Below the pieces are notes generated by a model. It saw only the letters and a program-made list of their open reading frames with translations, had not been told where the DNA came from and did not search any database. Below, piece after piece: positions 8,718 through 16,063 of a DNA stretch of 63,354 nt; the first letter of the stretch is position 1, and every line of letters begins with the position of its first letter. The stretch spans positions 1 through 63,354 of the forward strand of contig CAMLRZ010000004.1 in assembly GCA_946482575.1 (NCBI GenBank), read 5' to 3'. Position numbers and translations under genes: made by a program. Source of the DNA: an uncultured Candidatus Saccharibacteria bacterium. GTDB lineage: Bacteria; Patescibacteria; Saccharimonadia; Saccharimonadales; UBA4665.

Positions 8718-9824
8718 CTAAAGGCTAATATACTTCTTGGGTTGGTTTTTTTCTTCAAGGGGCTTAACGTAGGTGTTAATGTCCTTAAAATTGAAGGCGA
8801 TGTGCGATGCTTTAATGGTGCTGCCGTCAACGGAATCAACTTTTACAATTTCGAGCGTAGTACCAGTATTGATAATGCCCGAGATCTGACCAGCCTTCAT
8901 TTTGAACAATTCATTTACTACCTGCACCGGAATATCGCGGTTGGTGCGCGTAATAGCAATGCCGTAGGCGCCACCACTGGTAGCCGTGCTCTGGTCCTCA
9001 GAATATTTGGCGGCCATTGCCTTAAAGTCTTGCCCCTGCCCCAGCTGAGCCAGCACAGATTGCGCTTTAGAATGCGTAGCCGTGTCTAATTTGCTTACCA
9101 CTTTTTGCGCCAGCAGTTGATTGCCAAGCTCGCGCTTAAAGTCGTCCAAAGACCAGCCCCAGAATTCGTTCAGCACGTCTTCAAATGCTTTTTGGTTGTC
9201 GCCCAAGCGGTTTTGCGCCTGGATTAAAGTTACGCGGTCGTTCACCTCTTGCTCGCTCACCGATACGCCGTTTTTTTCCGCCAGTTGTTTTACGTAGGCG
9301 TTCTTTACCACTTCGTCCAGGGCGCGAGCGCGGAACGCATCAAGCTGGCGCTTACCAGAGTCACTGGCAAAATCCACTTTCTGCTGCGTCTGGTAGTAAT
9401 GAATGTAGTGCCGGAGTTCAAACAAATAATCGTCGTACGAGACGTAGCTGGAGCCAGCCTTGGCGACTGGGAATGGCACCACCTGGGTTACGCGGTACAT
9501 GAAGGTAGAAGTGGCGTTAAATTTGTAGAGCGCCAAAATACTGTACGTAAAGAACGACACCAGGCCTACGGCAACCAAGATGGAGGAAATGAAAACCACT
9601 CGATGCGTTGAGTGTTGCAACGGGTAAATGTACTTGCGTGCACTCGACAGTACTTCCTCACGATGTTCGGCCACTGTTTCGTTCGTAATCCGCGGGATAC
9701 CGCGAATAGCCTGTTCCAGAGTGCTCTCGGGAGCTTCCTTGCGGCGGCGTAAACTCACCTTCGACAACTTGAGGCTTTTTGCCGAAGGACGCTTGGCCAG
9801 TACTTGCTTAATTTTCTTCTTCAT
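8718..9824 (-). CDS. Membrane-anchored parvulin-type foldase (PpiC/SurA-like)
   Basis: A 368-residue protein: basic, disordered N-terminus, one membrane helix at about 80-102, an extracytoplasmic SurA/trigger-factor-like helical region (about 130-250) and a parvulin peptidyl-prolyl isomerase domain (about 250-350) with YSEDQSTATSGGAYG, matching the S-x-D-x-(S/A)-x-x-GG-x-LG parvulin pattern, although the usual Leu-Gly is Tyr-Gly. It most likely assists folding of exported proteins, including pilins and surface proteins. The start overlaps the upstream PH-domain gene by 17 bases, so the two are translationally linked. Whether the isomerase is active is uncertain. Confidence 0.75.
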   Translation of the reverse strand: MKKKIKQVLAKRPSAKSLKLSKVSLRRRKEAPESTLEQAIRGIPRITNETVAEHREEVLSSARKYIYPLQHSTHRVVFISSILVAVGLVSFFTYSILALYKFNATSTFMYRVTQVVPFPVAKAGSSYVSYDDYLFELRHYIHYYQTQQKVDFASDSGKRQLDAFRARALDEVVKNAYVKQLAEKNGVSVSEQEVNDRVTLIQAQNRLGDNQKAFEDVLNEFWGWSLDDFKRELGNQLLAQKVVSKLDTATHSKAQSVLAQLGQGQDFKAMAAKYSEDQSTATSGGAYGIAITRTNRDIPVQVVNELFKMKAGQISGIINTGTTLEIVKVDSVDGSTIKASHIAFNFKDINTYVKPLEEKNQPKKYISL

Positions 9825-10392
9825 AGACTATCTCGTCTTGGTCGTCTTGCGCTTTATCCTGTTTAGCGGGAGCGGATTCAGGCAAATTACCATCGACTCG
9901 CAGCACCTCTAATAGTTTCTTTTGAATCGTTGCAGGGTGATGCACCTCGTGAATAACTAGGTCGCCAACAATTGTCTGCATAATAATTGTACCAAATCCA
10001 AAGAGCGTTTGGGACAATCCGGCAATTTCATAGTTCACCATCTGGATCTGACCCAAGGCCATATCAATAACACTTTTGTGGAAAAACCCTGTTTGATTGA
10101 TCTGGATAAATCGCTGGTCAGTCACAATGTATACACTAAAGTACCAGCTAACCCATTTGGGCAGCATCAGGAGCAGGCCAACAATAAGGCCAGCCAGAAT
10201 ACTTAAGAAAAAGAATTCCAGCGACGGCACGCTCGTAGGATGAACATACGCCAGTATTAAGGTGTAGATAGGTCCTACCAGGCAGCCCAGTGCTGCAATA
10301 ATGAAGCCTTTGCGCATAACGATCGGGTGCTTGCGGAATATGAATAATACTTCCTCGTCGTCAAACTGGTCGGCAAAATATTTGTGCGGCAT
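9808..10392 (-). CDS. Bacterial PH-domain membrane protein
   Basis: A 194-residue protein with two adjacent membrane helices (about 30-52 and 58-80), then a bacterial PH-like domain (DUF304 type): YIVTDQRFIQINQTGFFHKSVIDMALGQIQMVNYE is the typical strand-turn series, interrupted here only for description. The last 25 residues are acidic and disordered. Function of such proteins is poorly defined; they are envelope-associated. It overlaps the foldase gene downstream, which suggests a shared envelope role. Start ATG at MPHKYFAD; upstream is the tRNA-like remnant. Confidence 0.7.
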   Translation of the reverse strand: MPHKYFADQFDDEEVLFIFRKHPIVMRKGFIIAALGCLVGPIYTLILAYVHPTSVPSLEFFFLSILAGLIVGLLLMLPKWVSWYFSVYIVTDQRFIQINQTGFFHKSVIDMALGQIQMVNYEIAGLSQTLFGFGTIIMQTIVGDLVIHEVHHPATIQKKLLEVLRVDGNLPESAPAKQDKAQDDQDEIVYEEEN

Positions 10393-10420
10393 GTATGCGC
10401 TTATTGTATCAGAAAAGCGG

Positions 10421-10436
10421 CCCGGGAGGGACTCGA
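10421..10436. repeat. Duplicated 3' end of tRNA-Arg
   Basis: Sixteen bases identical to 10542-10557, the T-arm and acceptor end of tRNA-Arg, lying about 120 bases downstream of that tRNA. An eight-base inverted repeat (GGAGGGAC at 10425-10432, GTCCCTCC at 10486-10493) closes around an internal hairpin AAATCA/TGATTT. The segment cannot be folded as a complete tRNA (no matching acceptor or proper anticodon loop), so it is a tRNA-derived remnant or an old attachment site. Confidence 0.55.
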
Positions 10437-10502
10437 CCCTGTTTGACCGTTAAATCAGCACTGTTGATTTTCCATTATTATTCTCGTCCCTCCGGATGAA
10501 AT

Positions 10503-10532
10503 AAAAATGCCTGTCAGATGACAGGCATTTTT
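10503..10532. terminator. Bidirectional terminator after tRNA-Arg
   Basis: AAATGCCTGTCA-GA-TGACAGGCATTT, a 12-base-pair stem with T-runs on both strands, directly after the tRNA-Arg CCA. Confidence 0.9.
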
Positions 10533-10535
10533 ATT

Positions 10536-10612
10536 TGGTACCCCGGGAGGGACTCGAACCCCCAACCTCTCCCTTAGGACGGGCTTGCTCTATCCAGTTG
10601 AGCTACCGGGGC
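10536..10612 (-). tRNA. tRNA-Arg (anticodon CCT)
   Basis: Minus strand: acceptor GCCCCGG/CCGGGGT, D arm GCTC/GAGC, anticodon loop GTCCTAA giving CCT, T arm GGGGG-TTCGAGT-CCCTC, discriminator A and encoded CCA. The lower anticodon stem has two non-Watson-Crick positions. Confidence 0.88.
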
Positions 10613-10643
10613 ATATCGGGCCATAACAGCCCGATGGGATACG

Positions 10644-11150
10644 TTATTTAGTTTTTGGCTGCGTAAAGTGCACGTGAGCTGGTTCGTAGTCGACCAGTTC
10701 ACTCTGGCTGAACCATAACGCAAGCTCTTTTTGAGCTTCCTCTGGATCGGCTGAAGCGTGCAGTACGTTTGGCACGCCGCGTTCGGCTGCGCCAGCGTGG
10801 CCAAAAGTCATGTGAGCGTAATCGCCACGGATTGTACCCGGCGCAGCGCTCTTGGGCTCTGTGGGGCCAACCATTTTTCGTACTTGTTCAACGGCGTTAA
10901 CGCCTTCCAAAACCATAGCAATTACTGGGCCCTGCTGCATTTCATTCAGCTGTGTCTCAAAAATTTCTTCACCTTTGCGAGTCTTAAGCGCACCGATGCC
11001 TTCGTAGTGTTCAAAATAGTGTTCACGATCCGGCTGGATCATTTTTGCACCTACGATTTTAAGGCCAACGCGCTCAAAGCGGGTCAAGATTTCACCCACG
11101 ATACCGCGCATGACTGCATCTGGTTTAAATACAATTAGTGTTCGTTCCAT
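10644..11150 (-). CDS. ndk: Nucleoside diphosphate kinase
   Basis: Transfers the gamma-phosphate between nucleoside triphosphates and diphosphates in the cytoplasm. MERTLIVFKPDAVMRG is the conserved N-terminus with the substrate Lys, APGTIRGDYA is the nucleotide loop, and NVLHASAD contains the phospho-accepting His of the usual NVIHGSD motif. At 168 residues it is somewhat longer than the common 140-150, with small insertions before the GPV strand and before the active-site loop, as seen in some archaeal-type enzymes. It stands alone between tRNA-Arg and a divergent recombinase gene. Confidence 0.93.
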   Translation of the reverse strand: MERTLIVFKPDAVMRGIVGEILTRFERVGLKIVGAKMIQPDREHYFEHYEGIGALKTRKGEEIFETQLNEMQQGPVIAMVLEGVNAVEQVRKMVGPTEPKSAAPGTIRGDYAHMTFGHAGAAERGVPNVLHASADPEEAQKELALWFSQSELVDYEPAHVHFTQPKTK

Positions 11151-11229
11151 GTATTCCCTTTTTAGCGTTTACGCCCGTATTGTAACAGATTAACGTCATG
11201 GGCTCCACTCCGCGTGATAAAATAACTAT

Positions 11230-12150
11230 ATGCGATTTGAAAAAGCAAAAACTGATTTTCTGGAATATCTAGAAATTGAACAAAACCGTTCACAAAAAAC
11301 CATCGCCAACTACGACCATTACCTAACACGACTCGAGGACTATGCTGGTGATATTCAAGTGAGCCAGATTACCCCAGAACTGATTAGAAAATGGCGTTTG
11401 TGGCTGAATCGTCTGGGTACCAATACCAGTGACGAACTCCAAAAAAGCACCCAAAATTACCACTTAATCGCCCTGCGCGGCTTCTTAAAGTTTTGTGCCA
11501 AGCGTGATATTCCTGCTCTGCCGCCCGAAAAGATTGAATTGGCTCGCACCAAACGCAAACAGGTCACTTTTTTGAACGAAGACGAACTGTCGCGAATGTT
11601 TGCTCAACCCGACATAACTACCGAGACCGGCACTCGCGATCGCGCCATTTTAGAATTGCTATTCAGCAGCGGCTTACGTGTGTCGGAGCTTGTAGGACTG
11701 GATAAAGATCACGTGAATCTTAAGCGCCGCGAGTTTATGGTGCGCGGTAAGGGCCAAAAAGATCGGCCGATTTTTATTAGCCCTGCGGCAGCCCAATGGA
11801 TTGAACAATATTTGGATATGCGCAGTGACAATACGCAGCCTTTATTTATCCGCTACAGTGGCCGCAAAGCCGTAGACAACAGTGGTGACTACCAGCGTTT
11901 AACGGTGCGTAGCGTGCAGCGTTTAGTGAGCCGCTATGCCCTGCTGGCGGGCATTACCAAGCAGGTGAGCCCACACACCTTGCGCCACTCTTTTGCCACC
12001 GATTTGCTTATGAACGGTGCTGACTTGCGTAGCGTGCAGGCCATGTTGGGCCACAGCAATATTGCTACAACCCAGATCTACACGCATGTTACCGACCCGC
12101 ACCTCAAAAGTGTGCACGACCGGTTTCACAGCAACGATATTTCTAGCTAG
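11230..12150 (+). CDS. Tyrosine recombinase, XerC/XerD type
   Basis: A 306-residue protein with a SAM-like core-binding N-terminal domain (residues 1-100) and a catalytic domain. The catalytic set is visible: Arg in SSGLRVSELVGL, Lys in GKGQKDR, HTLRHSFATDLL (H-x-x-R), GHSNIATTQIYTHV with His and the nucleophilic Tyr. Length and domain order match chromosomal dimer-resolution recombinases; with a single Xer gene visible it could act alone or with a partner elsewhere. It is not inside the tRNA-Asp islet, but a protein of this family is what would recombine the islet's repeats. A phage-type integrase is less likely because the N-terminal domain is Xer-like. Confidence 0.85.
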   Translation: MRFEKAKTDFLEYLEIEQNRSQKTIANYDHYLTRLEDYAGDIQVSQITPELIRKWRLWLNRLGTNTSDELQKSTQNYHLIALRGFLKFCAKRDIPALPPEKIELARTKRKQVTFLNEDELSRMFAQPDITTETGTRDRAILELLFSSGLRVSELVGLDKDHVNLKRREFMVRGKGQKDRPIFISPAAAQWIEQYLDMRSDNTQPLFIRYSGRKAVDNSGDYQRLTVRSVQRLVSRYALLAGITKQVSPHTLRHSFATDLLMNGADLRSVQAMLGHSNIATTQIYTHVTDPHLKSVHDRFHSNDISS

Positions 12151-12153
12151 CTC

Positions 12154-13203
12154 TTACTGACAGAGCTCGTTATCGCCGTCAACGGTGTTGGACAGGTTCA
12201 GGTAGTTGTCCATAGCCGAGAAACGCTTACAAATAGAGTCGGTGCTTTGCAGGGCGTTATCAGGCAGTTGGTTCTGACTACCAGTAGTGCTCAGCGGCAA
12301 ACGCACCTGAATACGACGTAACACGTCTTGTGCTTTACCAGTAGAGTCAATTTTAATCTGTGCACCCTTGAGTCCTAATGAGCTCGTAACCGTCATGGAA
12401 GCATCTTGGTAGAGCGAAATAAGCCGCAAGTAATACTGACTGTCGGCAAGACCGGTTAATGTCAGCCTACAGCTCGTGTCAGTACAGGTGACGCCAATAA
12501 CTTTGTTGCCCTCGCCGTAGCCATAGGTGGCAGTGCCGCCAGTTACTGGTACGGCAAATACTGTTCGGGCTGCAGCCTGGTAGCTATCGACGGTATTGTT
12601 ACCACTGACTGGCACCAGGTCGATGCGCATTACGCCATAGCCACATGTCCAGCTAGTGGTGGGTGTAAATAATAGGCTTGTTTGCGTGTAGTTTGCTGGG
12701 CAGCCGGTGGTTGGCGTGCCGGAACCGGTCTTGGACTTCCACTCCAGGTTAACGGTAGAGAACGCCCCACCCGTGCCCGAGAACATCGGCACAACGGTAC
12801 CAGTGGTACTTACACTATCGTAGCTCAACTCATTTGGCGAAGGGTCAATAAGGACACAGGTGTAGGAGACACCGCCAGCAGTACTTATACTATTGTTGTC
12901 CACCAATGAAGCGTACACGTTAGCGGTACCCTTGTCGCTACAGGTAGTTTTGTCGGAGAGTTGGGCGAGCGTTGCGTTCTTGATAACTTCAGCGGCATCG
13001 TTGACGCCGGATTCTGCAGCGTAAAAGGCTTGCGTGCTCAGTTGGCGATCCAGCGTAGAACGTTGGTTGCGGCGCGCTTGCTGTGCAAAACCCAATACAA
13101 TCAAACTGATGACAATCATTAAGATCATGGTTGTCATAATCGAAATCATACCGCGCTGGTTGGCGACAAGTGATGTTTTTGATCGATTGCGTTGTGTTTG
13201 CAT
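12154..13203 (-). CDS. PilX-like pilus assembly protein
   Basis: A 349-residue protein with a single N-terminal membrane helix preceded by RGMISIMTTMILMIVISL and followed by QAFYAAESGVNDA, the PilX/type-IV-pilus N-terminal pattern where an acidic residue follows the helix. The rest is a secreted Ser/Thr-rich domain with paired cysteines (for example TTCSDKG, YTCVLID, SCRLTL). It is the last gene of the minor-pilin cluster and starts 1 base after the next prepilin gene, so they share one message. It probably sits at the pilus tip or primes assembly. Confidence is high for pilus association and low for the exact role. Confidence 0.7.
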   Translation of the reverse strand: MQTQRNRSKTSLVANQRGMISIMTTMILMIVISLIVLGFAQQARRNQRSTLDRQLSTQAFYAAESGVNDAAEVIKNATLAQLSDKTTCSDKGTANVYASLVDNNSISTAGGVSYTCVLIDPSPNELSYDSVSTTGTVVPMFSGTGGAFSTVNLEWKSKTGSGTPTTGCPANYTQTSLLFTPTTSWTCGYGVMRIDLVPVSGNNTVDSYQAAARTVFAVPVTGGTATYGYGEGNKVIGVTCTDTSCRLTLTGLADSQYYLRLISLYQDASMTVTSSLGLKGAQIKIDSTGKAQDVLRRIQVRLPLSTTGSQNQLPDNALQSTDSICKRFSAMDNYLNLSNTVDGDNELCQ

Positions 13204-13204
13204 G

Positions 13205-13837
13205 TTAGTTACCTACTCTCTTGACCACTGTTGTTGTTAGCTCTGATACTGAACAAAATTGCTGACCCTTATCGCCCTTGCAGCTGGCATTTGTGCCGGT
13301 GGGGTTATTGAGCAAATCGTCATCACCATACACCACGCGGACACTCACCTTCCAGATGTTTGGGTCGCCATTTACCTGTGTAACGGTCAGGTTAGCTAAG
13401 CGCATTTTGGGGCTGAGTAATTCTATGCCCGAAGCTGCCGCCGCCGGATTACCGGTACACCCAGAGGCAGTTGATTGCCACAAGGCCTTGGTAGTTTGGT
13501 TGGTGCCAGGAGAATTCTCTACCAACTGGTAGCCTAATTTGTAGCTAAACTGCTGGTTGCCTACACAAAATGATGTCGAGGCCCCGGGTGCTGAAGCAAC
13601 GGTTGGCGACACCGTAGAACCGCTAAATTGGATAGCTTGCGAAATGGTATCCATCACGCCACGAGCAGTATCCTGAGTGTTTGCCTCGTTAATACCTTTG
13701 TAGTAGACACGAGTAATCTGAATGATGCCTACGGTAACGGTAAGTAAAATCACCGAGAATACGAGCGTCGCAATAAGCAACTCCACAATGGTGAAGCCAC
13801 GCGTGTTGCTGCTCGTACGGCGGTGGGTTTTAATCAT
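13205..13837 (-). CDS. Prepilin-like minor pilin (PilW-like)
   Basis: A 210-residue protein with a class III signal TRGFTIVELLIATLVF: Gly at -1, Phe at +1 and Glu at +5, followed by the long hydrophobic helix. The globular part includes Cys pairs and ends SELTTTVVKR. The prepilin peptidase encoded upstream in the same cluster would cleave it. Neighbour order (FimT-like, PilV-like, this gene, PilX-like) suggests the PilW position. The start overlaps the preceding gene by 8 bases. Confidence 0.75.
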   Translation of the reverse strand: MIKTHRRTSSNTRGFTIVELLIATLVFSVILLTVTVGIIQITRVYYKGINEANTQDTARGVMDTISQAIQFSGSTVSPTVASAPGASTSFCVGNQQFSYKLGYQLVENSPGTNQTTKALWQSTASGCTGNPAAAASGIELLSPKMRLANLTVTQVNGDPNIWKVSVRVVYGDDDLLNNPTGTNASCKGDKGQQFCSVSELTTTVVKRVGN

Positions 13838-14294
13838 TTTGGTACACCTTATATACCATTCGCAGCGTATCTTTGCCGCCGCTGTTCTCTATGGAGTCCC
13901 AGGTGTTAGTTACGGTGAAGGTATTAACGTTACGGGTAATACTGATGTAGTACACTGGTTGGTTTGTGTTGTTGTTACTGCCCGTAGCATTGAATTTGCA
14001 GGTATTGTTGGTAGTTACTGATGTGCTGATGGTATTACCGCCTGTAATACAAAACCCAGAAGTGTTAAATATAGCGGTATTACCGCTGTCCGCCAGATTT
14101 TTAAGGGCCTCTATCTGGCTTTCGGCTAACTTTGCAGCATCGGTACGCTCTTGAGCACCTCGCTCTGCACGCAAACTGTTGTTGGTGGTGACGTAGGCAC
14201 CGCCCAAAATCATACTGATCACCGCAATAGAAATAAGCACCTCTACAATGGTGTCGCCCCGCTGATTACGCTGCAGTCGTTTAAATCCTAGCAT
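13830..14294 (-). CDS. Prepilin-like minor pilin (PilV-like)
   Basis: A 154-residue prepilin with cleavage motif QRGDTIVEVLISIAVI, where +1 is Asp instead of the usual Phe but Glu at +5 is kept. After the helix, ERTDAAKLAESQIEALK is typical of PilV-like minor pilins. Two cysteines in the globular domain may pair. It overlaps both neighbouring prepilin genes by 7-8 bases, so expression is coupled. The unusual +1 residue may slow cleavage or methylation. Confidence 0.72.
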   Translation of the reverse strand: MLGFKRLQRNQRGDTIVEVLISIAVISMILGGAYVTTNNSLRAERGAQERTDAAKLAESQIEALKNLADSGNTAIFNTSGFCITGGNTISTSVTTNNTCKFNATGSNNNTNQPVYYISITRNVNTFTVTNTWDSIENSGGKDTLRMVYKVYQND

Positions 14295-15205
14295 CCTTTA
14301 TTTTCCTTTATGCTTAGTGTAACCGAAAACTGCTGTCCATTGCCAGCGATTGTAACAAGCCCGGATTGGTTGGTGCCCGCACTGTCAAAACAGATCTGTA
14401 CGCCATTGGTCAACGAAATTGCCGAACTGCTTACCAGGTTACTGTTGATAGTATTGGCAGCATTGGCAGGCGTGTCGTTCAAAGCGGTACCGGTTACTGG
14501 AACGACGGTAATTTTTTGGGCGCCCGACTGCAAATCAGTACCAGTGTACGATCCCAAAGTGGTCAGAAAAGCTACGGCACCTACATTGTTGGCGGTGTTG
14601 CCGTTGTAGTACATCTTGGACACGGTTAAGCCATATAGCAATTTACCAGTTGTGGCGCTGTTGGGCGAGTTAGGCTGCGCGGTACTGGGGTAAATAACCG
14701 CCGGCTTAGCATCGGTGTACGTAGTTACCTCGTTGCCAGCGGCATCTTTTTGTAGCCCCGCAACGGCAAACGTGGTGTATTGCTGCGGGTCGGTGTCTTT
14801 AACGCCAAACTGCATTACTTTGCCCAAAAATACACACCCGCTGTTACTTCCCTGTTCAGCGCTGCCACTGGTAATAGACATGGCATTGCTGATGTTCTGG
14901 CACTTAAAGTTCCCTAGATTGGCGTAGTAACCCGTAGAGACCTCGTTAAGTGTTTGGCGGATTTGCGCCGTAGTGTCGTTGATTGCCTGCTGGAATTGGG
15001 TTTTGTTGGTTCGCCCAGAGATAAGCGTTGCGGCACTTACGAATAGTAGCCCGGTAACCGCCAGCACAATCAGCACTTCCACGACGGTAAAGCCGCGACT
15101 TTTGCTCTGCTTTAAACGAGCGTCACCATTCTGGTACGCCTGCATTTTCCGCATAATCGCGGAACCCCGGGAGCGTGTGCGTAAGCCACCCTTCTTCATA
15201 CGCAT
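14288..15205 (-). CDS. Prepilin-like minor pilin (FimT/GspH-like)
   Basis: A 305-residue protein whose class III signal SRGFTVVEVLIVLAVTG lies about 36 residues in, after a long basic leader. The leader contains two further Met codons, so the true start may be 17 or 20 codons later. The globular domain is Thr/Asn/Gly-rich with several Cys. Position at the head of the minor-pilin group, just after pilD, fits a FimT/GspH role in initiating the pilus. Confidence 0.7.
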   Translation of the reverse strand: MRMKKGGLRTRSRGSAIMRKMQAYQNGDARLKQSKSRGFTVVEVLIVLAVTGLLFVSAATLISGRTNKTQFQQAINDTTAQIRQTLNEVSTGYYANLGNFKCQNISNAMSITSGSAEQGSNSGCVFLGKVMQFGVKDTDPQQYTTFAVAGLQKDAAGNEVTTYTDAKPAVIYPSTAQPNSPNSATTGKLLYGLTVSKMYYNGNTANNVGAVAFLTTLGSYTGTDLQSGAQKITVVPVTGTALNDTPANAANTINSNLVSSSAISLTNGVQICFDSAGTNQSGLVTIAGNGQQFSVTLSIKENKGC

Positions 15206-15241
15206 CAGTATACCATAAGCGTATTGGCAGTGAACACTTTT

Positions 15242-16042
15242 TTAGTAGCCAATAAGACCAGCGTACCAGCTAATAATGCTGGAGCCAAAGAGCTGGGTTA
15301 GTAGCAAGCCAGCTATCAGGAGCGGGCCAAACGGCACCATAGTTTTGGTACGCAAACCGTTCTTGATAAGCATTGGCAACGCTGCAAGAGTGCCAATAAG
15401 AGACGCAAAGAATAATAAGAGTGCCGCGCGCAAAGGATCGCCCGCCAGTAAGCCCAGCGCAATAGCCAGTTTTACATCGCCGCCGCCAATCCATTTGCCG
15501 TCTGACATCTGGAAAATCACGTAAAAGACGCCGCTGAGCGCCAATGCTCCCAGCGCCGCGCCAAACACAATGTGCCAGCTATAGTCGTACGCAAGTGGCA
15601 ACACCAACACCTGCACCGCCGCAAGACCAATCAGTGGAAACACCATTTTGTTAGGCAGTAAAAACCAGCGCAAGTCATATATAAACAGCGCTACAAATAC
15701 AATCCACAGGACTAACCAGGCGATGAACTGGAATAGCCCGGCTCCCTCCAGCTGAACTGGCCAAAAGATGTATGAGGCAATCCAAACTGCTGGCAGCAAT
15801 AGCTCGGCCAGCGGCGTGTCGGGGATTGGTTTTTTGCAGTAGCGGCATTTGCCTTTTAGCCATACGTAGCTCAGCACCGGCACCAGATCTTTGGGCGCAA
15901 GCTGATGATGACAGTGGGGGCATTCTGAGCGCTCACTGACCCAGTTGCGTTTATTGTGCATGCGCCACACCAATGCGTTGATAAAGCTGCCGAAAATCAG
16001 TCCAAATCCGGCCAAGGCGGTAATCGTAAGCGCTGTATTCAT
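15242..16042 (-). CDS. pilD: Prepilin peptidase / N-methyltransferase
   Basis: A 266-residue A24-family membrane protease. The N-terminal cytoplasmic loop carries the zinc tetracysteine CPHCHHQ...CRYCKK linked to methyltransferase activity, and the protease acids appear in YDLRWFLLPN and in the conserved GGGDVKL. About seven to eight helices. It cleaves and methylates the prepilins encoded on both sides. The domain order and length match the full bifunctional form. Confidence 0.92.
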   Translation of the reverse strand: MNTALTITALAGFGLIFGSFINALVWRMHNKRNWVSERSECPHCHHQLAPKDLVPVLSYVWLKGKCRYCKKPIPDTPLAELLLPAVWIASYIFWPVQLEGAGLFQFIAWLVLWIVFVALFIYDLRWFLLPNKMVFPLIGLAAVQVLVLPLAYDYSWHIVFGAALGALALSGVFYVIFQMSDGKWIGGGDVKLAIALGLLAGDPLRAALLLFFASLIGTLAALPMLIKNGLRTKTMVPFGPLLIAGLLLTQLFGSSIISWYAGLIGY

Positions 16043-16063
16043 TATGCTATGGTACCACAGGTT

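Noticed and set aside
10421..10497. Fifth tRNA gene
   Set aside because: T-arm-like bases are present, but one loop base is missing, no matching acceptor exists and the central loop ACAGTGC lacks the required U before the anticodon.
11230..12150. Integrase of the tRNA-Asp islet
   Set aside because: The gene lies outside the repeats, past tRNA-Arg and ndk, and has chromosomal Xer architecture; a link to the islet is possible but not shown.
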